Positions 49,945 to 59,970 of a stretch of DNA of 64,000 nucleotides are shown one piece after another (the stretch's first letter is position 1; each line of letters starts with the position of its first letter). The notes beneath the pieces were generated by a model, which did not search any database, had not been told where the DNA came from, and worked only from the letters and a program-made list of their open reading frames with translations. The stretch spans positions 2,108,001-2,172,000 of the forward strand of contig NZ_CP113431.1 in NCBI RefSeq assembly GCF_030506255.1. Direction: 5' to 3'. The DNA is from Nocardioides sp. Arc9.136 (GTDB taxonomy: Bacteria; Actinomycetota; Actinomycetes; Propionibacteriales; Nocardioidaceae). A program made the translations under genes and the position numbers.

Positions 49945-51410
49945 GCCAGCTGCGCCTTCGCGACCCGGTGCGACGCGGTGAGCGGGAGGTCGTCGCGGAC
50001 CGCCCAGCGGCTCGGCACCTTGAACGGCGCGAGCCGCTCCCCGCACCACGCGGCCAGCACCGCCGGGACCTGGTCGGCCGCCAGGCCCGGCGCGACGACG
50101 TACGCCATGACCTCCTCGCCGCGCACCTCGTCGGGGACGCCGACGACGGCCGCGAGACGCACCCCCGGGTGGCTCATCAGCACCTCCTCGACCTCGTGCG
50201 CCGCGACGTTCTCGCCGCTGCGCCGGATCATGTCCTTGAGCCGGCCCTGGAGGAAGACCCGGCCGTGCTCGTCGGTGCGGGCCAGGTCGCCCGTGGGGAA
50301 CCAGCCGTCCCGGAACGGGCTGGGGTGGCCGAGGTAGCCGGTCATCATCCCCGGCCCGCGCAGCCACAGCTCGCCGTCGACGACCGTCGCCTCGCGGTGA
50401 CCCGCCGGGCGTCCCAGGCAGCCGCTCCCCACCAGCTCGTCGTGGTCGGCGTCGGTGACCCGGATGTCGGCCCCGGTCTCGGTCATCCCGAACGCCTCGT
50501 ACCACCCCACGCCCCAGCGCTCCTCGAGCTCGGCGTGCAGCGACGGCGGGATCGCCGAGCACTGCACGGCGCGCACGCGGTGGGCACGGTCCGCGGCGTC
50601 CGGCGGCATCCGCAGCAGCAGCACCGGCATCGACGCCAGGCAGTAGAAGTAGGTCACCCCGTGCGCACGGACCCGCTGCCAGAACGTCGAGGGGTGGAAC
50701 CCGTCGAGCACCACCAGGTGCGCGCCCGCGAGCAGCGCGCTGACGACGTTCCACTGCGGGTCGACGTAGTGGAAGGGCTGAGCGGTCAGCATGACGTCGT
50801 CGCCGGTCAGGTGGGGGAACTCGCGCAGCATCGAGGAGCCGAGGGTGGTCCAGTACTCGTGGGTGAGCAGGCAGCCCTTGGGCCGGCCGGTGGTGCCGGA
50901 GGTGTACTGCACGTTGACGACGGCCCCGGGGTCGACCGGGCCCTGGACGTACGGCGCGGTCGGCCGCAGCTCCTCGACCAGCACGACCCGCGGCGGGCGG
51001 TCCAGGCCGTCCAGCACCGCCCGGTGGTCCGCGGCCGTGACCGCCAGCCGCACGCCGGCGTCGTCGACCAGGTGCTGGGCGTCGGCCGAGCGGTACCGGA
51101 CGTTCAGCGGCACGATGGCCGCGCCGAGCCGGACGAGCGCCAGCCACGCCAGCGGGAAGCCCGGCTCGTTCCCGAGCACCACCGCCACCCGGTCGCCGGG
51201 CCGCACGCCGAGCTCGCGCAGCGCCTGGGCGTACGACGCCGTCCGCTCGGCCACCTCGGCGAACGTGAGGACGGTGGCGCCCCCGTCGGCCGCCTCGAAG
51301 GTCCACGCCGGCCGGTCCGGCCAGGTGGCCGCGGCGCGCTCGAGCGCGACCACCAGGTCCGCGGGGAGGCCGCCGGTCGAGTCACGGGGGAGGTCAGGCT
51401 GCTCAGCCAC
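49941..51410 (-). CDS. acyl-CoA synthetase, CaiC-like
   Basis: A 489-residue ANL-family ligase that activates a carboxylic acid with ATP and CoA. Signatures: YTSGTTGRPKGCLLTH (ATP loop), YEAFGMTETG, GWFPTGDLARTDEHGRVFLQGRLKDMIRRSGENV and the late Lys in SHRVAKAQL. The closest described group is crotonobetaine/carnitine-CoA ligase, but the substrate is not determined. GTG 51410 lies inside the last codons of the enoyl-CoA hydratase gene (8-nt overlap), so the two are coupled. An upstream GTG at 51425 is possible. Confidence 0.88.
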   Translation of the reverse strand: MAEQPDLPRDSTGGLPADLVVALERAAATWPDRPAWTFEAADGGATVLTFAEVAERTASYAQALRELGVRPGDRVAVVLGNEPGFPLAWLALVRLGAAIVPLNVRYRSADAQHLVDDAGVRLAVTAADHRAVLDGLDRPPRVVLVEELRPTAPYVQGPVDPGAVVNVQYTSGTTGRPKGCLLTHEYWTTLGSSMLREFPHLTGDDVMLTAQPFHYVDPQWNVVSALLAGAHLVVLDGFHPSTFWQRVRAHGVTYFYCLASMPVLLLRMPPDAADRAHRVRAVQCSAIPPSLHAELEERWGVGWYEAFGMTETGADIRVTDADHDELVGSGCLGRPAGHREATVVDGELWLRGPGMMTGYLGHPSPFRDGWFPTGDLARTDEHGRVFLQGRLKDMIRRSGENVAAHEVEEVLMSHPGVRLAAVVGVPDEVRGEEVMAYVVAPGLAADQVPAVLAAWCGERLAPFKVPSRWAVRDDLPLTASHRVAKAQLA

Positions 51411-52149
51411 GGACGAACGCCTCACGCGGGGCGGCGCCCTCGCCGGACAGGGAGGTGAGGACCGCGTGGTCGACCTCGCGGGCGAGGGCCTCCCCGAAGC
51501 TCGCGTCGAGCCCCTGGTCGAGGACCTGCTTGGCCAGGCTGACCGCCAGGGGAGGGCGCTGGGCCAGCCGGCGGGCCAGGTCGAGCGCGACCTCCTCGAG
51601 GTCATCGGCAGGAACGGCACGCGCGACCATCCCGATCCGCGCAGCCTCGACACCGCTGACCCGTTCGCCGAGCAGCAGCAGCTCCTTGGCGCGGGCCCAG
51701 CCGACGAGGTGGGGGAGCAGCCGGGAGACGCCACCGGTCACCGAGAGCCCGACGCCGACCTCGGGGAACCCGAACGCGGCGTCCTCGGCGGCGACGACGA
51801 CGTCGCAGGCCAGCGCGAACTCGCACCCGGCGCCGAGGGCGTAGCCGTGCACCGCGGCCAGGACGGGCGCCGGCAGCTCGCGGACGAGCCGGGTGACGTC
51901 CTGGATCGCCTCCAGCCGCGCGCGGGTCTGCAGCACGGTCTCGGCGGGCGGCTCTTCCTTGAGGTCGTGCCCGGCGCAGAAGGCGCGGCCGGCGCCACTC
52001 AGCACGACGGCCCGGGCGTCGTCGGCCATCGCCCGGCGCAGGGCGTCGACGAGCCGGTCGGTCAGCTCGGCGGTGACGGCGTTCAGCCGCTCGGGCCGGT
52101 CGAGCACGATCCGTGCCACCTGCCCGTCGAGCTCGTAGCGGACGACCAC
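51403..52149 (-). CDS. enoyl-CoA hydratase/isomerase family protein
   Basis: A 248-residue crotonase-fold enzyme acting on an acyl-CoA. The oxyanion-hole segments SGAGRAFCAGHDLKEE (about 51-66) and ALGAGCEFALACD are present; the glutamate positions of classical hydratases are at least partly kept (GFPEVGVGL). It likely acts on the product of the adjacent ligase. GTG 52149 follows AGGAGG at 7 nt; a TTG at 52155 is closer to the SD than allowed. It is first gene of the leftward operon under the TetR-type palindrome. Confidence 0.88.
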   Translation of the reverse strand: MVVRYELDGQVARIVLDRPERLNAVTAELTDRLVDALRRAMADDARAVVLSGAGRAFCAGHDLKEEPPAETVLQTRARLEAIQDVTRLVRELPAPVLAAVHGYALGAGCEFALACDVVVAAEDAAFGFPEVGVGLSVTGGVSRLLPHLVGWARAKELLLLGERVSGVEAARIGMVARAVPADDLEEVALDLARRLAQRPPLAVSLAKQVLDQGLDASFGEALAREVDHAVLTSLSGEGAAPREAFVRG

Positions 52150-52172
52150 GCGCAATCCTCCTCACATCTTTG

Positions 52173-52192
52173 CCGATCGATCGATCGATCGG
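52173..52192. promoter_or_regulatory. 20-bp palindromic operator (GATC repeats)
   Basis: A perfect 20-bp palindrome, CCGATCGATCGATCGATCGG, lies between the divergent enoyl-CoA hydratase and TetR genes. Position and symmetry fit a TetR-dimer operator controlling both directions. Confidence 0.65.
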
Positions 52193-52250
52193 GCTAGGGT
52201 GACCGTAGGCCGCGGCGGGCGGCCGGCACAAGCGGTCCGGAGGAGGAGAC

Positions 52251-52823
52251 GTGGCGGGAGCCGGGGAACGGGTGCGGGAGGCGGCCCTGGAGCTGTTCGC
52301 CGAGCGCGGCTTCCACGGGGTCGGCATCCGCCAGCTCGCCGAGCGGGCCGGGCTGTCCTCGGCGTCGCTCTACCACTACATGGGCACCAAGGAGGACCTG
52401 CTCGCGGCGATCATGCGTGAGTGCCTGGACCGGCTGCTCGGCGACGCGGAGGCCGCGACCGCCGCGCACCCCGACCCGGTCGCCCGGGTCGACGCCCTGG
52501 TCCGGGCCCACGTGGTCAGCCATGCCGAGCGGCCGCGCGAGACACGCGTCGTGGACGGCGAGCTGGCCGCGCTGACGGGGGAGGCCCGCGCCGAGGTGGT
52601 CGCGCTGCGCGACCGCTACGAGCGGGTGTGGCAGCAGGCGATCGACGCCGGGGCCGCCAGCGGCGTCTTCGTGGTCGGCGACCCGGCGGTCGCCAGACGG
52701 GCACTGCTGGAGATGTGCAGCGGCGTCGCGCGGTGGTACGACGCCAGCGGCCCGATGGGTCTCGAGCAGCTCGCCGACCTCTACGCCGGCATGGCCCGCC
52801 AGCTGCTCGGTGTGCGCCCCTGA
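52251..52823 (+). CDS. TetR family transcription regulator
   Basis: A 190-residue repressor with an N-terminal HTH (about 6-52; REAALELFAERGFHGVGIRQLAERAGLSSASLYHYMGTKEDLL) and a helical ligand domain with EMCSGVARWYDASGP. Such proteins next to acyl-CoA genes often sense acyl-CoAs (established for several FadR/PaaR-like cases). GTG 52251 follows GGAGGAGGAG. It is divergent from the enoyl-CoA hydratase operon and upstream of the fadD-type gene on its own strand. Confidence 0.92.
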   Translation: MAGAGERVREAALELFAERGFHGVGIRQLAERAGLSSASLYHYMGTKEDLLAAIMRECLDRLLGDAEAATAAHPDPVARVDALVRAHVVSHAERPRETRVVDGELAALTGEARAEVVALRDRYERVWQQAIDAGAASGVFVVGDPAVARRALLEMCSGVARWYDASGPMGLEQLADLYAGMARQLLGVRP

Positions 52824-52960
52824 GGAGCCGGACCGGGTCGGCCGGACCCGTGTGTGGCCCGCGCCGCATGCCCGCCCCGACGTCGCGCACCCTCGCGTCC
52901 CGGAACCGCGCCGCGGCGTAGCGTGACGGCGCCGACAGCAGCCGCTCCAGGAGGACGACA

Positions 52961-54643
<1,683 letters not shown>

Positions 54644-54671
54644 ACGGCTGGACCACTGGCGCGGACCAGTG

Positions 54672-54695
54672 GGCGTGTCGCGGCGGCGACACGCC
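54672..54695 (+). terminator. terminator after the FadD gene
   Basis: A perfect 10-bp stem (54672-54681 with 54686-54695; arms GGCGTGTCGC/GCGACACGCC) and a 4-nt loop lie 29 nt after the fadD stop; a short T-run follows at about 54708. Confidence 0.65.
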
Positions 54696-55051
54696 GAAAG
54701 GGTGAGGTTTTCGGCGCCGATCGCGAGCGGACGGGCCCGCCTCTGACCTGCTCCTTTGCGCGTCGGTGCAGGTCAGCGCGCGGTTGACAGGCACCGCCGC
54801 CGCCGGTGAGTGTGTCCCGTCCGCCCAGGCACAGCGTGGCCTGTGGACCGACGTCCGAGTGACCGGGCCGGGGGGTGTGGTGCCCAACACCGCTCCGGCC
54901 TTGTTCGCGGAGGTCGGTCCGCACCACGAGGTCGGACGCGGAGTGACCCCGAGCCCCCTAGACAACTTCCCGGCGCCTGCACCCAGCGGTGGCCCGGATG
55001 GCCCGAAGGGACTCGGGGGCACTCCGCTGCCCGCCGCTCAGGCCGGCCGGA

Positions 55052-55057
55052 TACGGT
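55052..55057 (+). promoter_or_regulatory. lnt: leaderless -10 of lnt
   Basis: TACGGT ends 7 nt before the lnt GTG, with no SD. Confidence 0.5.
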
Positions 55058-55064
55058 CGGGCTC

Positions 55065-56642
55065 GTGCTGAAGCGGTGCCTCGTCGCCCTCGTGGCCGGT
55101 GTCCTCCTGGCCCTGGCCTTCGAGCCCGTCGCCGCGGCGTACGTCGTGCCCGTCGCGGTAGCCGGCTTCGCGGTGGCCACCCGCGGCCTGCGGGCCCGCT
55201 CGGGGTTCCTCGTCGGACTGGTCTTCGGGGTCGCGTTCTACTTCCCCCACATCCACTGGATGACCGCCGTCGGCACGGACGCGTGGCTGGCCCTGGCCGG
55301 CGTCGAGTCGGTCTTCTACGGCCTGCTGGGCGCCGCCGCGGCGTACCTCCACCGGCTGCCAGGCTGGCCGGTGTGGCTCGCGGCGGCCTGGACGACCACC
55401 GAGGTCTGGCGCAGCGGCTGGCCCTTCAGCGGCATGCCCTGGGGTCGCCTCGCCTTCGCGGTGGCCGACACCCCGGTCGCGCCGGCCCTGGCCTACGTCG
55501 GGATGGTCGGGGTCAGCTTCCTGCTGGCTCTGCTGGGCTTCCTGCTCGCCGCCGCCCTCCTGGCCCTGGCCCGGGCCCGCGACCGGGGGGCCGTGCGCGC
55601 CGCGGTCGTCCTGGCCGCCGTGGCGGTCCTCGCCGTGCTGCCGGCCGCGGTGCCCTACGACGTGCCGTCCGCCGACCCCGCTGGGTCCGGCGCCGACACG
55701 GTCACGGTCGCCGCCGTCCAGGGGGACGTGCCCGGCCCCGGCAACGACATCCTCTATGACTACCGCGGCGTCACCGACAACCACGTCGAGGCCACCGTCG
55801 CCCTGGCCGAGGACGTCGCCGCGGGCGCCATCCCGCCACCCGACCTCGTCGTCTGGCCCGAGAACTCCACCGCGGTCGACCCCTTCGCCGACGCCGCCAC
55901 CAACGCCGGGATCCGCCGGGCGGTGGACGCCGTCGGCGTCCCGGTCCTGGTCGGCGCGATCGTCGACGCCGGGCAGACCAACGTGCTCAACCAGGGGATC
56001 GTCTGGGACCCGGTGACGGGGCCGGGGGAGCGGTACACCAAGTGGCACCCGGTGCCGTACGGCGAGTACATCCCGTTCCGCGAGTTCTTCACCGGCCAGT
56101 TCGGGCGCCTCGCGATGATCCCCCGCGACATGATGAGCGGCACCCGCACGACGCCCCTGCGGATCGCGGGGACGACCGTGGCCGACGCGATCTGCTTCGA
56201 CGTCGCCTACGACGACGGGATCCACGCGCAGGTCCGCAACGGCGCGGAGCTGCTGACGGTCCAGACGAGCAACGCGACCTTCATCGAGACCGACCAGATC
56301 GACCAGCAGTTCGCCATCACCCGGCTGCGCGCGATCGAGACCGGGCGCAACGTCGTCGTGGCCGCCACCAACGGCGTCTCGGGGATCATCGGGCCCGACG
56401 GCGAGGTCGTGTCCAGCGCCGCGCCCCGCACGCAGGAGGTGCTCGTCGCCGAGGTCGGGCTGTGGTCCGGCACCACGCCCGGTGTGCTGCTCGGCCCCTG
56501 GGTCGGGTGGCTCAGTGCGATCGCGACGGGTGTCGGCCTGGTCGCGGCGGTGCTCACGTATCGTCGGAGACGGGAGACGCCCGCACCCGCCGGTGAGCCG
56601 GTCGCGGTGCAGGGGAGCGAGGAGCAGGAGAGGGTGCGGTGA
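55065..56642 (+). CDS. lnt: apolipoprotein N-acyltransferase
   Basis: A 525-residue membrane enzyme that adds the third acyl chain to lipoproteins. The N-terminal half has about six TM helices; the nitrilase domain carries the triad Glu266 (VWPENST), Lys326 (RYTKWHPVPYGEYIP) and Cys377 (AICFDVAYDD). A final TM helix (GWLSAIATGVGLVAAVLTY) precedes a basic tail. In M. tuberculosis Lnt and Ppm1 are one protein; here they are separate genes overlapping by GTGA. Confidence 0.94.
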   Translation: MLKRCLVALVAGVLLALAFEPVAAAYVVPVAVAGFAVATRGLRARSGFLVGLVFGVAFYFPHIHWMTAVGTDAWLALAGVESVFYGLLGAAAAYLHRLPGWPVWLAAAWTTTEVWRSGWPFSGMPWGRLAFAVADTPVAPALAYVGMVGVSFLLALLGFLLAAALLALARARDRGAVRAAVVLAAVAVLAVLPAAVPYDVPSADPAGSGADTVTVAAVQGDVPGPGNDILYDYRGVTDNHVEATVALAEDVAAGAIPPPDLVVWPENSTAVDPFADAATNAGIRRAVDAVGVPVLVGAIVDAGQTNVLNQGIVWDPVTGPGERYTKWHPVPYGEYIPFREFFTGQFGRLAMIPRDMMSGTRTTPLRIAGTTVADAICFDVAYDDGIHAQVRNGAELLTVQTSNATFIETDQIDQQFAITRLRAIETGRNVVVAATNGVSGIIGPDGEVVSSAAPRTQEVLVAEVGLWSGTTPGVLLGPWVGWLSAIATGVGLVAAVLTYRRRRETPAPAGEPVAVQGSEEQERVR

Positions 56643-57394
56643 GCCAGCCACGGGGCCGCGTCGTGATGGTCGTCCCGACCTACGACGAGGCCGAGAACAT
56701 CGCCTGGATCGTCGAGCGGCTGCGCGCCGCCGAGCCCGACGTTCACGTGCTCGTCGTCGACGACTCCTCACCCGACGGCACCGGCGACATCGCCGACCGG
56801 CTCGCGGCCGCGGACGACCACGTGCACGTGCTGCACCGCACCGAGAAGGCGGGGCTCGGCGCGGCGTACCTCCACGGCTTCGCCTGGGCGCTCGAGGAGG
56901 GCTACGACGTCATCGGCGAGATGGACGCCGACGGCTCCCACCAGCCCGAGCAGCTGCACCGCCTGCTCGACGCGCTCGAGGACGCCGACCTGGTCATCGG
57001 CTCGCGCTGGGTCCGGGGCGGGTCGGTGGTCAACTGGCCGCTGCGCCGCGAGGCGCTCTCCCGCGGGGGCAACCTCTACGTCCGGCTCCTCCTGGGGATC
57101 TCGGTCCGCGACGCCACGGCGGGCTACCGGGTCTTCCGGCGGCAGACGCTCGAGAAGCTCGACCTCTCCGCGGTCCGCTCGACCGGCTACGTCTTCCAGA
57201 CCGACCTCGTCGCCCGCACCCTCGGCGCAGGGCTGCGGGTCGTCGAGGTGCCGATCGAGTTCGTGGAGCGCGAGCGCGGCGACTCGAAGATGAGCGGCGC
57301 GGTCGCCACCGAGTCGCTCAAGCGGATCACCCAGTGGGGCCTGGCCGAGCGCCGCGCCCAGCTGCGGCGGGCCTGGCGCCGGAGGCGGCCCTGA
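56639..57394 (+). CDS. ppm1: polyprenol-phosphate mannosyltransferase Ppm1
   Basis: A 251-residue GT2 glycosyltransferase that transfers mannose from GDP-Man to polyprenol phosphate, giving the donor for lipoglycan and protein mannosylation. VVPTYDEAENI and VVDDSSPDGTGD start the GT-A fold; the DxD is in GEMDADGSHQPEQL; the late RERGDSKMSG loop is typical. No membrane helix of its own, as expected if it pairs with Lnt. It overlaps lnt and fxsA (TGATG). Confidence 0.93.
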   Translation: MSQPRGRVVMVVPTYDEAENIAWIVERLRAAEPDVHVLVVDDSSPDGTGDIADRLAAADDHVHVLHRTEKAGLGAAYLHGFAWALEEGYDVIGEMDADGSHQPEQLHRLLDALEDADLVIGSRWVRGGSVVNWPLRREALSRGGNLYVRLLLGISVRDATAGYRVFRRQTLEKLDLSAVRSTGYVFQTDLVARTLGAGLRVVEVPIEFVERERGDSKMSGAVATESLKRITQWGLAERRAQLRRAWRRRRP

Positions 57395-57912
57395 TGGCGA
57401 GCCCGCACCCCGCTGCCCGTACGTCGCGCCGCCGGCGGTGGACGCTGCTGCCGCTCGTGCTGTTCGTGGCGGTCCCGCTCGCGGAGATCTACGTCCTGAT
57501 CCAGGTCGGCCAGGTGATCGGCGCGTGGTGGACGATCGTCCTGCTCGTCCTCGACAGCATCCTCGGCAGCTGGCTGATCAAGCGCGAGGGCGGCCGCGCC
57601 TGGGCGGCGCTGCGCACGACGCTCGCCTCGGGGCGGATGCCCGCCCGCGAGATCGCCGACGGGGCGCTCGTGCTCATCGGCGGCACGCTCATGCTCAGCC
57701 CCGGTTTCGTCTCCGACGCGTTCGGGATCCTGCTCATCCTGCCGGTCACCCGGCCGTTCTTCCGCCGTCTGCTGACCTCCGTCGTCGCCCGGCGCCTCGT
57801 CATGGCCGGCCCCGGCGGTCCCGGCTTCCCGCGCACGCCACGTCAGGGCCCCGGAAATGGCGGACGCCCCGGACCAGACGTGGTCCGGGGCGACGTGGTG
57901 GACGAGCCCTAG
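57394..57912 (+). CDS. fxsA: FxsA family membrane protein
   Basis: A 172-residue membrane protein of the FxsA family, named for an E. coli gene that affects phage T7 exclusion by the F plasmid; its cellular role is unclear. About three TM helices (LLPLVLFVAVPLAEIYVLI, TIVLLVLDSILGSWLI, ADGALVLIGGTLMLSPGFVSDAFG) are followed by a Pro/Gly-rich cytoplasmic tail. A strong hairpin lies inside the last codons. It starts in the ppm1 stop. Confidence 0.85.
   Translation: MASPHPAARTSRRRRWTLLPLVLFVAVPLAEIYVLIQVGQVIGAWWTIVLLVLDSILGSWLIKREGGRAWAALRTTLASGRMPAREIADGALVLIGGTLMLSPGFVSDAFGILLILPVTRPFFRRLLTSVVARRLVMAGPGGPGFPRTPRQGPGNGGRPGPDVVRGDVVDEP
57865..57892 (+). terminator. hairpin inside the 3' end of fxsA
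   Basis: A perfect 12-bp stem (57865-57876 with 57881-57892; arms CGCCCCGGACCA) with loop GACG ends 20 nt before the fxsA stop. Its symmetry is far beyond chance and it lies before the convergent rbpA, so it probably is a terminator embedded in coding sequence. Confidence 0.6.
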
Positions 57913-57940
57913 CCGGAGGTCAGGGCTGCGGCCGGAGCGC

Positions 57941-58327
57941 TCAGGCGCTGGCCTTGCGCTTCTTGGCGTTGGCGCGGTGCAGGTGGGCCGGGCCGATCTC
58001 GCCGCCGCGCAGCAGCTCCAGGCGCTCCTTGAGGATGTCCTCGAGCTCCTTCTCCGAGCGGCGCTCGAGCAGCATGTCCCAGTGGGTGCGGGCGGGCTTC
58101 TCGGCCTTCTCCTCCGGCAGGATGCCGGCGGTGCTCAGCGCCTCGGCGCCACAGCGCGGGCACTCCCACACGGCGGGGATGTCGGCCTCGACCGACATCG
58201 TGATCTCGAACTCGTGGCCCTGCTTGCAGCGGTACCCGACCTGCTGGCGGGCGGCGAACTCGATGCCACGCTCGTCCTCGAAGCTCTGGCCTCCGAGCCG
58301 CGCTCCACGAAGTGTGCGCTCAGCCAT
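57941..58327 (-). CDS. rbpA: RNA polymerase-binding protein RbpA
   Basis: A 128-residue actinobacterial transcription activator that binds RNA polymerase and group I/II sigma factors and helps open promoters. The N-terminal tail, the RbpA core zinc-like site (Cys34, His38, Cys56, Cys59 in YRCKQGHEF...WECPRCG), a basic linker region (about 75-85) and a C-terminal sigma-interacting helix (ERRSEKELEDILKERLELLRGG) are all present. ATG 58327 follows GGGAGG. The basic end KKRKASA is unusual but short. Convergent with fxsA. Confidence 0.94.
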   Translation of the reverse strand: MAERTLRGARLGGQSFEDERGIEFAARQQVGYRCKQGHEFEITMSVEADIPAVWECPRCGAEALSTAGILPEEKAEKPARTHWDMLLERRSEKELEDILKERLELLRGGEIGPAHLHRANAKKRKASA

Positions 58328-58620
58328 GGAACGCCTCCCGTTCTGGTATCAGCCATTGACAACTCGAAGTGTTCAACGGTACTGAGCCGCCCAAGATTCC
58401 GACAATCGAGCGGCGTCGGTCACTCGGTGCCCCAACCGCGGGGACTGCACACGGTGCGGCGGCGGGTCGGGGGAGTGGCGGGGCGCGGAAGATCCATCGG
58501 CTGGCCGATGGAACTCCCGGTTGGCCGCTGAAGTTTCATCGTCCAACCGGGAGCTTCATCGGCTGGCCGCTGAAGCTCCCCGACGCCGGACCGATGCCGG
58601 CCGCGCGCCCGGCGGGGCGA
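58328..58620. other. 293-bp gap between rbpA and the MFS gene
   Basis: It contains the rbpA leader and promoter (no clear sigma-R type GGAAT/GTT pair), then non-coding GC-rich sequence and the repeat tract at 58494-58580. No gene is seen. Confidence 0.5.
58494..58580. repeat. second TTCATCGGC/GGCCGATGAA repeat tract
   Basis: Units CCATCGGCTGGCCGATGG, TTGGCCGCTGAAG, TTTCATCGTCCAACC and CTTCATCGGCTGGCCGCTGAAG follow one another. CTCCCGGTTGG (58514-58524) and CCAACCGGGAG (58543-58553) form a perfect 11-bp inverted repeat. The units match the tract at 9521-9603. Confidence 0.7.
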
Positions 58621-59970
58621 TCAGGCGACCGCGGGCATCCGGTTGCCGGCGTCGCGGATGCCGCGGGCGGTGTCGACGCGGGCGAGCAGCAGGCCGCCGA
58701 CGACGAAGAACAGGATCAGCGCGAAGATCGCCGGGCGGTAGGAGTCGGTGAACTGGTAGACAAGGCCGAAGACCAGCGTCCCGAGCCACGAGGTGCCGCG
58801 CTCCATGGCGTGGTAGAAGCTGAAGTACTCAGCCTCCTTCCCGCGCGGGACGAGCAGGGAGAAGTACGAGCGCGCCAGCGCCTGGGTGCCGCCGAGCACC
58901 ACGCCGATGGCCGCTCCGAGCAGCAAGAACGGCACGAGCGCTCCGTCGGGGATGAAGATGGCCGCGGTGACGATCAGGCTCCACACGGCCAGGCCGGCCA
59001 GGATCACCTTCTTGGCGCCGACCCGCACCGCCGCTCGACCGAAGAGCAGGGCGCCGAAGACCGCGACCAGCTGGACCAGCAGGTAGGTGCCGAGCACGGT
59101 GCCGGTCTCGAAGCCGAGCTCCTCCTCGCCGTACACCGCGGCCTGGCCGATGACGGTCTGGATGCCGTCGTTGAAGAACAGGTACGCCAGCAGGAACGTG
59201 ACGGCGACGGGGTACTGCCGCAGCTCGCGCAGCGTGACACAGAGCTGGCCGAAGCTGCGCTGCACCACGCCGCCCTCGACCGGCTCGACGTCCGCAGGCG
59301 GGTGGTTGCGCAGCCGGGCCCAGGGGATGAGCGTGAACCCGGCCCACCACACCGCCGCGGAGAGCATGCTCAGCCGCACCGCCATCCCCTCGGTGAGCCC
59401 GAAGGTGTCGTGGGCGCTGACCACGACGAAGTTGACCGCGAGGAGCAGCCCGCCGCCGGCGTACCCGAACGCCCATCCGCGCGAGGAGACCCGGTCCCGC
59501 TCGTGCTCGTCGGAGATCTGCACCAGGATCGCGTCGTTGACGACGGCCGCCGCCCCGAAGCAGACGTTGGCGACGAGGAACGCCGCGACCCCGAGCTGCC
59601 AGTTGTCCTCGGTGACGAAGAACAGCAGCGCCCCCGCCGCCGCCCCGGCCCACGCGAAGCCGGCCAGCAGGTCCTTCTTCCGCGACGTCCGGTCCGCGAC
59701 CGCGCCGAGGAGCGGCAGCAGGACGGCGGCCAGCAGCGTGGAGGCGGTGATGACGTACGCCGGCAGCGACCCGGGCGCGAGGCTGAGCCCGAGGAGGGAG
59801 ACCCGGTCGTCGACCGCGTCCTCCTCGGCGACGGCGATCAGGTAGGGCCCGAAGAGGACGCCGGCCACCGTGGTGGCGAAGGCGCTGTTGGCCCAGTCGT
59901 ACCAGTACCAGGCCCGCTGCTCGCGCGCCCGGCTGAGCGGCTCGAGGTCGGCGATCGGGGTCGGGTTCAC
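58621..59970 (-). CDS. MFS transporter, UMF1/Atg22 type
   Basis: A 449-residue transporter with about 12 TM helices and the UMF1 signature WYWYDWANSAFATTV near the N-terminus. The family includes fungal vacuolar Atg22, proposed to export amino acids; the substrate here is unknown. GTG 59970 follows GGAGG at 8 nt and overlaps the stop of the glycerophosphodiesterase gene, so they are coupled. A second in-frame GTG at 59985 is less likely. Confidence 0.88.
   Translation of the reverse strand: MNPTPIADLEPLSRAREQRAWYWYDWANSAFATTVAGVLFGPYLIAVAEEDAVDDRVSLLGLSLAPGSLPAYVITASTLLAAVLLPLLGAVADRTSRKKDLLAGFAWAGAAAGALLFFVTEDNWQLGVAAFLVANVCFGAAAVVNDAILVQISDEHERDRVSSRGWAFGYAGGGLLLAVNFVVVSAHDTFGLTEGMAVRLSMLSAAVWWAGFTLIPWARLRNHPPADVEPVEGGVVQRSFGQLCVTLRELRQYPVAVTFLLAYLFFNDGIQTVIGQAAVYGEEELGFETGTVLGTYLLVQLVAVFGALLFGRAAVRVGAKKVILAGLAVWSLIVTAAIFIPDGALVPFLLLGAAIGVVLGGTQALARSYFSLLVPRGKEAEYFSFYHAMERGTSWLGTLVFGLVYQFTDSYRPAIFALILFFVVGGLLLARVDTARGIRDAGNRMPAVA

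Larger units (their letters stand above)
54644..55064. other. 421-bp intergenic region upstream of lnt
   Basis: No convincing gene. It holds the fadD terminator (54672-54695), an inverted repeat CCACTGG/CCAGTGG (54653-54659 with 54666-54672), a second inverted repeat CTGACCTGC/GCAGGTCAG (54743-54751 with 54768-54776), a TTGACA at about 54784 without a matching -10, and the leaderless -10 of lnt at its end. The open frame from 54766 lacks an SD and overlaps lnt, so I do not call it. Confidence 0.55.

Noticed and set aside
54766..55071. 101-codon open frame before lnt.
   Set aside because: No SD or leaderless -10, Pro/Gly-rich low-complexity composition, and overlap with the lnt start.
58328..58400. 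Sigma-R-type promoter before rbpA.
   Set aside because: The GGAAT-N18-GTT pattern expected from Streptomyces rbpA is not seen; other promoter readings were too weak to call.
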